Source: Actinomycetota bacterium
GTDB lineage: Bacteria > Actinomycetota > Actinomycetes > Nanopelagicales > Nanopelagicaceae
Reading direction: 5' to 3'
Assembly (NCBI GenBank): GCA_947463335.1
Contig: CANHRF010000009.1
Span: 1 to 16,349 of the forward strand
Length of the DNA stretch: 16,349 bases
The translations under genes and the position numbers were made by a program. The notes beneath the pieces were generated by a model. It did no database searches and was not told where the DNA came from. It worked only from the letters and a program-made list of their open reading frames with translations. Of this stretch, positions 1-8,723 are shown in pieces. Numbering within the stretch: position 1 is the stretch's first letter; each line of letters opens with the position of its first letter.

Positions 1-2464
1 ACTCAAAAGGATTGAAAGGAAGTAGCTCTAGGTCGAGGTAGCGCGGCAAGAAAGTTGATTCCACATCATCTCGACTAAAGGCCCAAGTTAACTGCGTTAA
101 ATCATTGGTACCAAATGAGAAGAAATCTGCGTGCACACCTAAACGATCAGCGGTTATCGCAGCGCGAGGAGTTTCAATCATTGTGCCTATCGGCATATCT
201 ATCTCTTGATTAGTTCCCTTGAATGTTCGAGCGATTTCTTCTTCTAAGGTCTCACGCAGATACAAGAGTTCACGTTGTGTAGAAACGAGCGGAATCATCA
301 CCTCAGGACGCGGATCGTGGCCCAATTTTCTAACTTCTAGGCACGCATGCACCATAGCGCGCACCTGCATTTTGTAGAGTTCTGGAATCAAGATTCCTAG
401 TCGTACTCCACGTAACCCCAACATTGGATTGGATTCGTGTAAACGGCGAACCGCTGCAAATAAAGCTTTATCTCTCGCTGGTATCTCTTCCCCAAGTGCT
501 TCGCTGCGCGCCATCTGCGAACTTAAATCAACTAGCGAAGGTAAGAACTCGTGCAATGGTGGATCCAGTAAGCGAATCGTCACCGGCAAGCCTGACATTG
601 CCATCATAATTCCTACGAAATCTGCGCGTTGTAGTGGTTCCATTTCGGCGATAACCCCACGCTGCACATCTTCATTCTCAGCAAGAACCAAGCGTTCTAC
701 ATAAGAACGGCGCTCCCCCAAGAACATATGCTCGGTGCGACAAAGACCGACGCCTTCTGCGCCTAAAATTCGGGCGCGAATCGCATCTTCTGGAGTATCT
801 GCATTGGTGTGTACTCGTAATTTGCGCCGTGAATCTGCGTGGGTCAATATCGTGTGAACTGCCTTTACTAAAGGTGAAGCCTCTTCGCTTTCAGCAGAGA
901 CGCGGCCTTCGAGGTAAGAGGTAACCGATGATGCGACCACTGGCACAGCCCCGAGATAAACAATGCCGGAAGTTCCATCAATAGAAATGACATCGCCTTC
1001 ATAAACGGTATGACTACCGATGGTGAATAAATTTGCACGTTCATCAACTGAAATCGAATCTGTGCCGCAGATCGCGGTCTTTCCCATTCCACGTGCGACC
1101 ACAGCTGCGTGAGAAGTTTTACCACCGCGGCTGGTCAAAATACCTTCTGCGGCAACCATTCCGACTAAGTCATCCGGGCTAGTTTCGCGTCGCACCAAAA
1201 TTACTTTCTTGCCAGCTTTACTCATATCAAAGGCGCGCTTTGAATCGAAGACCGCTTCACCAACAGCCGCACCTGGTGATGCAGGAATTCCTCGGGCTAT
1301 TTCAACAAGGGTTCCCCGTGTATCAAATTGCGGAAACATCAACATCGCTAATTGATCACCGCTGGTGCGAGCCAGCGCTTCATCCATCGTGATCACGCCT
1401 TCTTCGACAAATTGCATTGCAATACGGAATGCCGCTTCAGCGGTGCGCTTTCCTACACGAGTCTGCAAGATATATAACTTGCCACGTTCAATTGTAAATT
1501 CGATATCGCAGAGATCTTTGTAATGCGACTCAAGCCCCACCATGATCTTCTCTAACTCGCCGTGAACCTTGGGTTCGATAACGCCAAATTCATCGAGCGA
1601 CATTGGGGTGCGAATACCCGCAACTACATCTTCGCCTTGGGCTTTCTGCAGGTAATCGCCGTATGAGCCAATCTCGCCATTTGAAGGATTACGAGTAAAG
1701 GCAACACCGGTACCTGAATCATCGCTGAGGTTTCCAAAGACCATCGATTGAATATTTACTGCAGTTCCTAAATCTGAAGGAATTCGTTCACGTCTGCGAT
1801 AAAGCGTTGCTCGCTCAGAGTTCCAAGATCTAAAAACCGCTTCTATTGAATCAATTAAATGTTCACGCGGATCAGTTGGAAAATCTCTGCCCGTTGCCGC
1901 TTCAATAACTTTTATGAAGCCATCTGCTAACGCTTTTAAGCCATCCACATCTAGATCTTGCAGGTTGGTAATTCCGTGTGTAGATAAAATTCGCTCTTGT
2001 ACTTTATGGAACTCTTCGCCATCAACGTCACAAACAATTTTGCCGTACATCTCAATAAAGCGGCGGTACGAATCCCAAGCAAATCGTGCGTTGCCAGAAC
2101 TATCTGCCATAGCTTGGGCGACTTCTGGTGTAATTCCGACATTTAAAACAGTCTCCATCATTCCGGGCATCGAAAACTTTGCTCCAGATCTAACGGATAC
2201 CAAAAGTGGATTATCAACACCTCCGAAGGTTTTACCTAGCTCTTTCTCTAGTGCTGAGAGTGAATCGCTAATTTCTTGACGAAGGCCTTCCGGAAATTTC
2301 CCGCTCTTTAAATATTCGCGACAAGCAGTTGTGGCAATCGTAAATCCCGGAGGAACTGGCAGACCAATGCGCACCATTTCAGCGAGATTCGCGCCTTTGC
2401 CTCCCAATAAATCTTTCTGCGACATGTCACCGAAAGTAAATGGATAGATATGTTGTTGCGTCAC
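1..2464 (-). CDS. ppdK: Pyruvate, phosphate dikinase, 3' end cut by window edge
   Basis: PPDK interconverts ATP, phosphate and pyruvate with AMP, pyrophosphate and PEP in the cytosol. In heterotrophic actinobacteria it serves glycolysis or gluconeogenesis. One uninterrupted frame of 821 codons runs from a GTG at 2464 to the left edge. The family is about 870-900 residues, so roughly the last 55-75 are missing, including the C-terminal catalytic Cys region. The N-terminal ATP-grasp part has the RSGAKFSMPGMMETV motif. The phosphohistidine domain has GGKTSHAAVVARGMG, with the phosphorylated His at residue 452 and the Thr targeted by PPDK regulatory proteins in other organisms at 450. The PEP-binding barrel follows (LRGVRLGILIPELY, SFGTNDLTQ). 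GTG 2464 was chosen because GAAAGG (2472-2477) lies 7 bases upstream; an in-frame GTG at 2479 has no such signal. The gene is divergent from the ceramidase-like operon. Confidence 0.97.
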   Translation of the reverse strand, partial: MTQQHIYPFTFGDMSQKDLLGGKGANLAEMVRIGLPVPPGFTIATTACREYLKSGKFPEGLRQEISDSLSALEKELGKTFGGVDNPLLVSVRSGAKFSMPGMMETVLNVGITPEVAQAMADSSGNARFAWDSYRRFIEMYGKIVCDVDGEEFHKVQERILSTHGITNLQDLDVDGLKALADGFIKVIEAATGRDFPTDPREHLIDSIEAVFRSWNSERATLYRRRERIPSDLGTAVNIQSMVFGNLSDDSGTGVAFTRNPSNGEIGSYGDYLQKAQGEDVVAGIRTPMSLDEFGVIEPKVHGELEKIMVGLESHYKDLCDIEFTIERGKLYILQTRVGKRTAEAAFRIAMQFVEEGVITMDEALARTSGDQLAMLMFPQFDTRGTLVEIARGIPASPGAAVGEAVFDSKRAFDMSKAGKKVILVRRETSPDDLVGMVAAEGILTSRGGKTSHAAVVARGMGKTAICGTDSISVDERANLFTIGSHTVYEGDVISIDGTSGIVYLGAVPVVASSVTSYLEGRVSAESEEASPLVKAVHTILTHADSRRKLRVHTNADTPEDAIRARILGAEGVGLCRTEHMFLGERRSYVERLVLAENEDVQRGVIAEMEPLQRADFVGIMMAMSGLPVTIRLLDPPLHEFLPSLVDLSSQMARSEALGEEIPARDKALFAAVRRLHESNPMLGLRGVRLGILIPELYKMQVRAMVHACLEVRKLGHDPRPEVMIPLVSTQRELLYLRETLEEEIARTFKGTNQEIDMPIGTMIETPRAAITADRLGVHADFFSFGTNDLTQLTWAFSRDDVESTFLPRYLDLELLPFNPFE

Positions 2465-2759
2465 AGATATGCCTTTCACATTTCAAAAAAGGTTCGGCCA
2501 ATAAATGGTTTTCAGTGAAGTCGTTCTAAAGCAAATCTACTTGTTGAGCAGAATGCGCGGGCATAATTACTTGATCATTCACTTCTGAGTCTTTTGCAGG
2601 AAATGCCCTAGGAAATAATTGATTGATTCAACTCAAATTTGCACGCCGAGTTAATTCGAGTTGCTGGAAATCCAAACTGGAAAGGGGAAAATTTCACTTC
2701 CAGGACCTATCGCTGGCCTTGGGCTTACGCCTAGTATTGATCTCGGACAGGAGATTTCA
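2465..2759. other. Divergent intergenic region between ppdK and the ceramidase-like operon
   Basis: These 295 bases must hold the promoters for ppdK (leftward) and for the three-gene operon (rightward). I could not identify a -35/-10 pair with acceptable spacing for either. A TAGTAT hexamer at 2732-2737 could be a -10, but no -35 partner is visible. The Shine-Dalgarno sequence of copy 1 (AGGAG, 2749-2753) lies at the right end. From 2661 the sequence is open in the frame of copy 1, but it does not look like protein of this family. No RNA gene, repeat or strong hairpin was found. Confidence 0.6.
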
Positions 2760-4160
2760 ATGGCATCAACAGATTCACCTAATGCAAGCCTGACTCCAGG
2801 GATTACGCACTGGAGAGAAGCGATGAGTTCGCTCCGCGCAGGCGTGGCACAGCGTGAGTTCACGCCAAAGGTAGGAATCGCTTCGGGAATCTGGGGGGCT
2901 GCCAAGAAATCTCGATCAGAGAGTATTCATATTGGTCTCTTTTTAACGGCGATCGCTCGCGAAGATAGCGATGGACGTAAAACATTTATTGTGGGGATTG
3001 ATCTATGTGTTCTCGGCTGCGCCGAATGTGCTGATGACATGCTTGATCGCATCGCAAAGGGCGTCGGAGTAAGTCGCGATCAGATCCTCTTTTCATCAAG
3101 CCATACCCACGCCGTTCCACTGCCTTGTATTCACAGGCCAAAGAAAGATGGTTCAGAGTTAATTCCGGAATTTAGAGATTTGATCATCAATAAAACTATT
3201 GAAGCTTGTATTGAAGCCGCTTCTAAGATCGCAGATGTTGATATCACTTGGGGTTACGGACATTGCGATTTGGCAGTTAATCGTGATCTTCCCTGTGGCG
3301 AAGTTGAAGTAGTTGCCTTTAATCCTGAGATTGTCGCTGATGACACGCTTACTGTTGGTCGAGTGTCGACGCGTGATGGAAAGGTAATTGCAACGATCGC
3401 AAATTATGCCTGCCATCCAACAACTCTCGCCTGGGAGAACATGGCAATTTCACCTGATTACATTGGTATGGCGAGAATCATCGTTGAGGCAGAGACGAAA
3501 GCTCCAATGCTCTTTCTGCAAGGCGCATCTGGTGAGTTATCTCCGCGCAATCAATACAGCGGTGATACCGCACTTGCCGATCGCAATGGTGAAATGTTGG
3601 GACACGCAATTATGTCCACGCTAAAGGCGATGCAATCACCTGGTTGTGGTTTGAAATGGAATGGAATTGTTGAATCTGGCGCGCTGCTTGGCGAATGGAA
3701 TGAAGAGAAGGTCACTGGTTCAAGCCAGGCTAAAGAATTTCGCGTTGATGTTCCGGTGCGCGTAAAAGAGATGAAGACGATTGAACAATTACGCGAGGAA
3801 TGGGCCGGGATAGATTCCGATGCTCTCGAAGAGCGCATAACTCGCGCCACTCGCCTACGCATTGGTTATGAATCAAATGCCGAGGTCACGCATCCTGTAT
3901 GGATTTGGCAATGGGGCGAAGCAATTTTTGTTGCCCAACCTGGTGAGGCTTATTCCTACATTCAAACCGAGTTACGTAAGCGCAACCCGGGTCGAATTAT
4001 CTTCGTCGTAAATCTAACTAATGCACCCGGGCTCTTCTATCTTCCAATTCGCTCGGCATATAACGCTCCTGCTTATCAAGCTTGGCAAACTCTTTTGGCG
4101 CCAGGATGTATTGAGGTCGTAACTGATTACGTTGATAATGAGATTAAGAAAATCAAATGA
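2760..4160 (+). CDS. Ceramidase-like metallohydrolase, copy 1 (complete active site)
   Basis: The 466-residue protein belongs to the neutral/alkaline non-lysosomal ceramidase N-terminal domain family, which contains zinc-dependent amidases. The presumed zinc ligands are His115 (SSHTHA, with His117 second), His219 (CHPTT), Glu396 (PGEAYS) and Tyr427 (FYLPIRSAY). Their spacing resembles His97, His204, Glu411 and Tyr448 of Pseudomonas ceramidase as I recall that numbering. Ser261 in GASGELSP matches the conserved ceramidase Ser, and CDLAVNRDLPCG is a further shared motif. No signal peptide or membrane segment is visible, and the C-terminal domain of true ceramidases is absent, so a cytosolic enzyme acting on a small polar substrate is more likely than a ceramidase. 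ATG 2760 has AGGAG 6 bases upstream; the in-frame TTG at 2661 has no support. It is the first gene of an operon with copies 2 and 3. The substrate is unknown. Confidence 0.88.
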   Translation: MASTDSPNASLTPGITHWREAMSSLRAGVAQREFTPKVGIASGIWGAAKKSRSESIHIGLFLTAIAREDSDGRKTFIVGIDLCVLGCAECADDMLDRIAKGVGVSRDQILFSSSHTHAVPLPCIHRPKKDGSELIPEFRDLIINKTIEACIEAASKIADVDITWGYGHCDLAVNRDLPCGEVEVVAFNPEIVADDTLTVGRVSTRDGKVIATIANYACHPTTLAWENMAISPDYIGMARIIVEAETKAPMLFLQGASGELSPRNQYSGDTALADRNGEMLGHAIMSTLKAMQSPGCGLKWNGIVESGALLGEWNEEKVTGSSQAKEFRVDVPVRVKEMKTIEQLREEWAGIDSDALEERITRATRLRIGYESNAEVTHPVWIWQWGEAIFVAQPGEAYSYIQTELRKRNPGRIIFVVNLTNAPGLFYLPIRSAYNAPAYQAWQTLLAPGCIEVVTDYVDNEIKKIK

Positions 4161-4167
4161 GAGGTGG
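4161..4167 (+). promoter_or_regulatory. Ribosome binding site that sets the start of copy 2
   Basis: GAGGTGG lies directly after the TGA of copy 1 and 8 bases before GTG 4176. It favours GTG 4176 over the in-frame GTG at 4164, which overlaps this site and would have none of its own. Confidence 0.65.
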
Positions 4168-4175
4168 AATCAACC

Positions 4176-5600
4176 GTGAGTAAGAGAGCCATACCTAAGA
4201 TGAGCAGTTCAGATCTGCCTCCAAGTGAGAAACTCTTCCACTATCCATTTAGCGCATCGCTCAAGGCAGGTGTTGCACAACGCAATATTGATCCACCCAT
4301 TGGAATTAGAGCAGCGAGCTGGGGTGCAGCGAAATCACATATATCAACTGGCCTTCATCGCGATATAACAACAACAGCGCTAGCGGTACTGCACGGATCA
4401 ACTCCGCTATATCTAGTAACAGTTGATTGGGGTTGGTGGCAGGGAGTTAAGGATGATCTAAATATCCGCGGCAAAGTTATTGCCGGTCTTGGAATCAAAG
4501 AGGATCAACTCCAACTACACCTAACTCACACTCACGCTGGACCAAATACTGCTTGCGATGTCGCTCATCTAGAAGGTGGCGAATTACTTGAGCCTTATCA
4601 TCAATTTGCAGTCGATTCGATTATCAGCGCATGTAAAGAAGCGAAAGATGGTGCGATTGCCGCGACCCTTACTTGGGCATATGGAAAATGCGATCTAGCG
4701 GTAAACCGTGAACTTCCTTGCGGTGAAGTCGATATCGTCGGATTTAATCCTGGCGAACCTGCAGATGACACTCTCACAGTTGGTCGAGTAAGTGATGCCT
4801 CCGGCAAAATCATTGCGACGATTGTTAACTACGCCTGTCACCCAACAACTCTTGCTTGGCAAAATACTGACGTCTCACCAGATTTTATTGGCGCTGCTCG
4901 TGAAATGGTTGAGCAAAAAACTGGTGCACCGATGCTCTTCCTACAAGGCGCTTCCGGAGATTTAGCTCCACGTGATGGCTATGTTGGTGATCACGAGATC
5001 GCAGATAAGAATGGACGCATTCTCGGCTTCGCATCTCTTGCTGTACTGGAGAAAATGATTCCATCAGGTAAGGCGATGCGCTTTAAGAATCGCGTTGAAT
5101 CTGGTGCTCTGCTTGCCGAATGGGAAGACTTTCCATTCCAGAGTTCGACATTCACCGATGCGATCCGTTTAGATATTGATGTTCCTCTTCAAGATCTACC
5201 AACTTTCGAAGAGCTAGAAGAGCGTTGGAAAGATATTGATGCTGGTGCGCGCGAAACTCGCTTAGCGCGTGCCCGTAAGTTGCGAACTGGTTACGTTCTG
5301 GAAAATCAGCGTGCGAAACATCCCGTCTGGATCTGGGCGTGGGGCGATGCCATCATTGTTGGACAACCTGGTGAGGCATACTCAAATTTCCAAATGGAAT
5401 TACGTCGCAGACATCCAGATCGCGTAATCTTTGTACTTAACTGCACCAATGGACCGGGATATGTTTACATTCCAACGCCTGAGGCTTACACCCGTTTCCG
5501 TTATCAATCTTGGCAAACCCTGCTTGAAGTCGGTGCGCTTGAATTGATTACTGATGAAGTTTCTGCAGCTATTGCGCGAATGCCGAAAACTCAGAGATAA
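4176..5600 (+). CDS. Ceramidase-like metallohydrolase, copy 2 (Ser replaced by Ala)
   Basis: This 474-residue protein is the closest relative of copy 1 in the window. It keeps His118 and His120 (THTHAG), His222 (CHPTT), Glu400 (PGEAYS) and Tyr431 (YIPTPEAY), so zinc binding should be intact. The motif GASGDLAP carries Ala264 where copy 1 and true ceramidases have Ser. CDLAVNRELPCG is kept. There is no signal peptide, membrane segment or C-terminal ceramidase domain. It starts 15 bases after copy 1, and its TAA is followed immediately by the ATG of copy 3, so the three genes are almost surely one transcript. Many family relatives carry variants of the GxxGDxxP motif, so loss of the Ser need not abolish hydrolysis. 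It may act on a different bond or a related substrate. The function beyond the family is unknown. Confidence 0.87.
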   Translation: MSKRAIPKMSSSDLPPSEKLFHYPFSASLKAGVAQRNIDPPIGIRAASWGAAKSHISTGLHRDITTTALAVLHGSTPLYLVTVDWGWWQGVKDDLNIRGKVIAGLGIKEDQLQLHLTHTHAGPNTACDVAHLEGGELLEPYHQFAVDSIISACKEAKDGAIAATLTWAYGKCDLAVNRELPCGEVDIVGFNPGEPADDTLTVGRVSDASGKIIATIVNYACHPTTLAWQNTDVSPDFIGAAREMVEQKTGAPMLFLQGASGDLAPRDGYVGDHEIADKNGRILGFASLAVLEKMIPSGKAMRFKNRVESGALLAEWEDFPFQSSTFTDAIRLDIDVPLQDLPTFEELEERWKDIDAGARETRLARARKLRTGYVLENQRAKHPVWIWAWGDAIIVGQPGEAYSNFQMELRRRHPDRVIFVLNCTNGPGYVYIPTPEAYTRFRYQSWQTLLEVGALELITDEVSAAIARMPKTQR

Positions 5601-7004
5601 ATGAATAAGGCGCGACCTGCTGTAGATCGCGAAGGTGCATTCCTTTCGCTGCTACAAATTGGAGTCGCAACGGTTGATATCACTCCCCCGGTTGGAATAT
5701 CAGCAAATCCTTGGGGCAAAAGTAAGAGCGCGATTTCGCGTGGTGTCCACAAACCAATGGAGGCAACTGTTGCTGCAATAAGCAGTGACGGTGATCGTGA
5801 TCTTTCCTTGGTATTTGGGCTAGATCTCGGATGGATCGGTTGCCACCAATGCGATGTTGTTAACTTTCGCTCTCGTTTAGCTCGTGAATTAAAGTTAGAT
5901 ATTGATTCAATCCTGGTAAATCTAAGCCAGACCCATAAAGGACCTCCCTTCTGCATTCACGAACCAATGCGCGAAGGTGGCGAATTAGTTGCCGGCTATG
6001 TTGAAAAAACGATTGCAGATTTGATTGCGGCGGGCAAGCGCGCAATCCAGTCACGTCAGAAGGCAGATTTAACTTGGGCTTACGGAAAGTGCGCCCTTGG
6101 TTCCGTGCGAGATTTAGTAGTAACTGATGGAGAAATGACTCAAGTTGTAGTCGGCTACAACCCTGAGTTAGAGCCAGATGACACCTTGGTTGTTGGCCGC
6201 GTTACCGATCAAAGTGGGAAGATCATTCTCACCATTGTTAACTACGGATGCCATCCCACATCAGTTGGTTGGGAGAGCGATTTAATCAGCCCTGATTATG
6301 TTGGCAGGGCACGGGAATTAGTCACAGAAGCAACCAATGCGCCAATGCTCTTCTTACTTGGTGCGTGCGGCAACGTTGCGCCCAAAGAGCAGTACTCCGG
6401 AGACACTTCAGTTGCTGATCGCAACGGTGAGATGTTGGGTTATGCAACTTTGGCAACGATGGCGAGCATGCTTGCACCGGGGCGTGAACTTCACTTTGAC
6501 CAAGTAATTACTTCTGGATCAAACCTCGCCTCGTGGCTACCGACCAAGGTGGATCCCAACGAACTCTTTGATCGCAAGAAGATTTTTGTTGAAATGCCTC
6601 ACAAGGAACTTCTCACTGAAGAGCAGATGCGAACCGCATGGGCTCCGCTAACAGCTACCGAAGTATTTCTAAACTTTAGAATCAGAAAACAACACGAGAT
6701 TCGAATTGATTACGTCACTGGTGATGGCACGGTTAAGCATCCGGTCTGGATCTGGCAACTCGGTGATGCAATCATGATCGCTCACGGTGGTGAGGCCTAT
6801 TTAGAGTTAGCGCGCGAACTGCGCCGCAGAAATGCCGATCGAATGATTGTCTTCCTAGATATGACCAATGGCCCTGGCTATTTGTATCTACCTACCAAGA
6901 TCGCCTATGAGCTGAACAATTACCAATCACAACAGAGCATCGTTGCATCTGGTGGCCTTGAAATTATGCTGGAAGTTCTCGATCAAGCTATTAAAGCGCT
7001 GTGA
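5601..7004 (+). CDS. Ceramidase-like protein, copy 3, with altered metal site
   Basis: The frame is intact at 467 residues and aligns over its whole length with copies 1 and 2, yet its active site differs. The HTH motif is changed to SQTHKG: Gln110 replaces the first His, the expected zinc ligand, while His112 stays. The CDLAxNR motif is CALGSVRDL, losing Asp and Asn but keeping Arg. GASGDLAP is changed to GACGNVAP (Ala260). His218 (CHPTS), Glu398 (GGEAYL) and Tyr429 (YLPTKIAY) are kept. Possible roles are an enzyme with another metal site, a non-catalytic partner of copy 1 or 2, or a hydrolase with changed specificity. ATG 5601 directly abuts the stop of copy 2 with only a weak Shine-Dalgarno sequence, suggesting translational coupling. 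It is last in its operon; a convergent permease gene ends 8 bases away. Confidence 0.86.
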   Translation: MNKARPAVDREGAFLSLLQIGVATVDITPPVGISANPWGKSKSAISRGVHKPMEATVAAISSDGDRDLSLVFGLDLGWIGCHQCDVVNFRSRLARELKLDIDSILVNLSQTHKGPPFCIHEPMREGGELVAGYVEKTIADLIAAGKRAIQSRQKADLTWAYGKCALGSVRDLVVTDGEMTQVVVGYNPELEPDDTLVVGRVTDQSGKIILTIVNYGCHPTSVGWESDLISPDYVGRARELVTEATNAPMLFLLGACGNVAPKEQYSGDTSVADRNGEMLGYATLATMASMLAPGRELHFDQVITSGSNLASWLPTKVDPNELFDRKKIFVEMPHKELLTEEQMRTAWAPLTATEVFLNFRIRKQHEIRIDYVTGDGTVKHPVWIWQLGDAIMIAHGGEAYLELARELRRRNADRMIVFLDMTNGPGYLYLPTKIAYELNNYQSQQSIVASGGLEIMLEVLDQAIKAL

Positions 7005-7012
7005 CTAGCGAG

Positions 7013-7846
7013 TTAACTTACGAACCTAAGCGAGACGATTCCCACTACGGCGATCACTGCCGCAATTATTGTAGATCGATCCGGAATACTCTTGGAAGAA
7101 ATTGATTCAAATAACAAAACCCACAAAGAAACTGTGGCGAGAATCGAAACCATCAGGATGATCTCCCCGCCTTGAAGTACATAAACCGATGCGATGGAGC
7201 CCACTGATATTAGCGAAGCTCTCTGAATTAACTTGAAAAGATCGTTCCTGGTTAAGCCGCGCGGTGGAAAAATCGCCATACAAATAAGTCCAGCGAGTGC
7301 TTGTCTTACTATGAAAGTCTCAGAAACGCTTATGCCTTCTACTCCAAGTACCGCGACGTTTATCGATACAAAGCCAGATGTAATGGCTGCCGAGAGAGTA
7401 AAGAAGATGGTTGCTCCCAAACGCAATCCTGGAATGCTTGATCGGATTGGGTAGAGGCTGGCGGCGATGAGAGCAACGACTGCTACAACTTGCAGAGCTG
7501 AAACGCTAGTTCCCAACCAAATAGGCGCAAGCACCAATGCAACAGCTGGTGAAAGTGTGCTTGAAATCGAAGATATCGATGCCGAACTGCGTTTAATAAT
7601 CACAAAGATGAAATAACCCGCGATAACGCTTGCGAGTGCTGCGCTCAAATGAAGTGTGAGGATCTTAGGTTCAAAGACGACCCAATCTCCTACCTGAACA
7701 AATGCAATTGGCAGGGTGAAGAAGCAATTAAGGAGAAAGAGCGGACCTAGCGTTGTCAAGAATGGGATCTGTGTAGTAATCCCCTTTGTAAGAAATGTTC
7801 CGAGGCCCATTGTGAATGCAGCGAACACGGCAACTAATTCAAACAC
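7013..7846 (-). CDS. EamA/DMT-family permease
   Basis: This 277-residue, strongly hydrophobic protein has about ten predicted membrane segments in two similar halves, as expected for the drug/metabolite transporter (EamA) superfamily. The stretch STLSPAVALVLAPIWLG near the end of the first half fits the family signature. The length is slightly below the usual 290-300. Such proteins export or import amino acids, nucleosides, sugars or other small metabolites; the substrate cannot be read from the sequence. The start is a GTG at 7846 with no good Shine-Dalgarno upstream. A TAACGT hexamer about 6 bases before it could be a -10, so the mRNA might be leaderless; this is speculative. The gene is convergent with copy 3 and divergent from SDR1, sharing a short control region with the latter. 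Confidence 0.8.
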   Translation of the reverse strand: MFELVAVFAAFTMGLGTFLTKGITTQIPFLTTLGPLFLLNCFFTLPIAFVQVGDWVVFEPKILTLHLSAALASVIAGYFIFVIIKRSSASISSISSTLSPAVALVLAPIWLGTSVSALQVVAVVALIAASLYPIRSSIPGLRLGATIFFTLSAAITSGFVSINVAVLGVEGISVSETFIVRQALAGLICMAIFPPRGLTRNDLFKLIQRASLISVGSIASVYVLQGGEIILMVSILATVSLWVLLFESISSKSIPDRSTIIAAVIAVVGIVSLRFVS

Positions 7847-7855
7847 GTGGCAACG

Positions 7856-7868
7856 TTATCAGTGATAA
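7856..7868. promoter_or_regulatory. Perfect 13-base palindrome, candidate operator
   Basis: TTATCA-G-TGATAA is a perfect inverted repeat centred in the 78-base gap between the divergent permease and SDR1 genes, close to the permease start. Its size and position suit a dimeric repressor. No regulator gene lies in the window to pair with it. The flanking sequence is AT-rich and may hold the SDR1 promoter, for which no clear -35/-10 pair was found. Confidence 0.4.
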
Positions 7869-7924
7869 AGATATTAATAAATGATATTTAGTGGCAGAAT
7901 TCAGATCTGAGCCAAGGAGTAATT

Positions 7925-8719
7925 ATGAATTCGGTAGATCAACTTTTAGGAATTAAGGGTCGTCTAGCGATGGTTGTTGGCGCAGCTGGTGGCTATGGGC
8001 GTCAATGTGCGCTGACTCTGGCTCAATACGGAGCAAACGTCGCTTTGATTGATCGCAATCAAGAAGAGCTAGAGAAGACGCAGCAAATGGCTGTTGCTGG
8101 AAATCCCGATGCGATTACTGCAATTTTCAATACCGATATCTCTTCAGTCGATAACTGCGATCAGCTGATTAAAGATGTTTATCAAAAATTTAACCGCATA
8201 GATATTCTGGTTCACACCGCTGCGGTGCTACAGAATGTACTTCCGGAAGATGTTGATGAAGAGCACTGGAACACAACAATTAATGTCAATCTGCGTAGCC
8301 AATTCTTTATCTCACGCGGTGCCGCAAAGGTGATGCGTGAGGGAAAATGGGGACGCATTACTAACTTCATCTCAACGGCCGGACTTTCTGGCGGACTTCC
8401 TGGCTCGGTTATCTACGGAATTTCAAAATCTGGCGCTGTCGCAATGACTAAGAATCTCGCCAGAGCAAATGGGCGCGATGGAGTTTTAGTTAACGCGCTC
8501 TCCCCCGCCACTTTAGATACACCTCTCTTCCGACGCGGTATGAAAGATGATGTTCTTGAAAATTTAAAGAAGGAGCACCTGAAGATCAATGCCTATGGGA
8601 GATGGACGCGACCTGAAGAGGTTGCCGCCGCCGTTCTCTTCTTATCGAGCGAAATGTCCAGCACTGTGACGGGACATGTTCTTCGAGCAGATTCTGGTGC
8701 CGAACTAGCAGGTTTCTAG
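7925..8719 (+). CDS. Short-chain dehydrogenase/reductase (SDR1)
   Basis: This is a 264-residue classical SDR with one Rossmann domain. The cofactor loop reads VGAAGGYG (residues 18-25), with Val in place of the usual Thr. Asp43 (LIDR) at the end of strand 2 favours NAD(H). The active site has Ser150 in FISTAG and Tyr164/Lys168 in YGISK. The usual NNAG motif is HTAAV, a substitution shared with SDR3, which it resembles most. SDRs of this type oxidise a secondary alcohol or reduce a ketone of sugars, polyols or acyl chains. AAGGAG at 7914-7919, 5 bases before ATG 7925, is the best ribosome binding site in the window. The MFS transporter follows after 4 bases, suggesting that transport and oxidation are linked. 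The substrate is unknown. Confidence 0.9.
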   Translation: MNSVDQLLGIKGRLAMVVGAAGGYGRQCALTLAQYGANVALIDRNQEELEKTQQMAVAGNPDAITAIFNTDISSVDNCDQLIKDVYQKFNRIDILVHTAAVLQNVLPEDVDEEHWNTTINVNLRSQFFISRGAAKVMREGKWGRITNFISTAGLSGGLPGSVIYGISKSGAVAMTKNLARANGRDGVLVNALSPATLDTPLFRRGMKDDVLENLKKEHLKINAYGRWTRPEEVAAAVLFLSSEMSSTVTGHVLRADSGAELAGF

Positions 8720-8723
8720 CGCA

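Noticed and set aside
1914..2279. A 121-codon open frame on the plus strand inside ppdK, and similar antisense frames elsewhere.
   Set aside because: They lie opposite a strongly conserved PPDK coding sequence, lack ribosome binding sites and have no recognisable motifs.
2661..2759. An in-frame upstream extension of copy 1 from a TTG start (33 extra residues).
   Set aside because: There is no ribosome binding site at 2661, the translated residues do not resemble the family, and ATG 2760 has a well-placed AGGAG.
4164..4175. GTG 4164 as the start of copy 2.
   Set aside because: It overlaps the likely Shine-Dalgarno sequence of GTG 4176 and has none of its own.
5601..7004. Copy 3 as a decaying pseudogene.
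   Set aside because: The frame is complete with normal length, tight spacing and many kept residues. The changes sit in the active site rather than being random damage.
2760..7004. A sphingolipid or ceramide degradation operon.
   Set aside because: The proteins lack signal peptides and the C-terminal ceramidase domain. No sphingosine kinase or lyase genes are nearby, and the neighbours look sugar-related.
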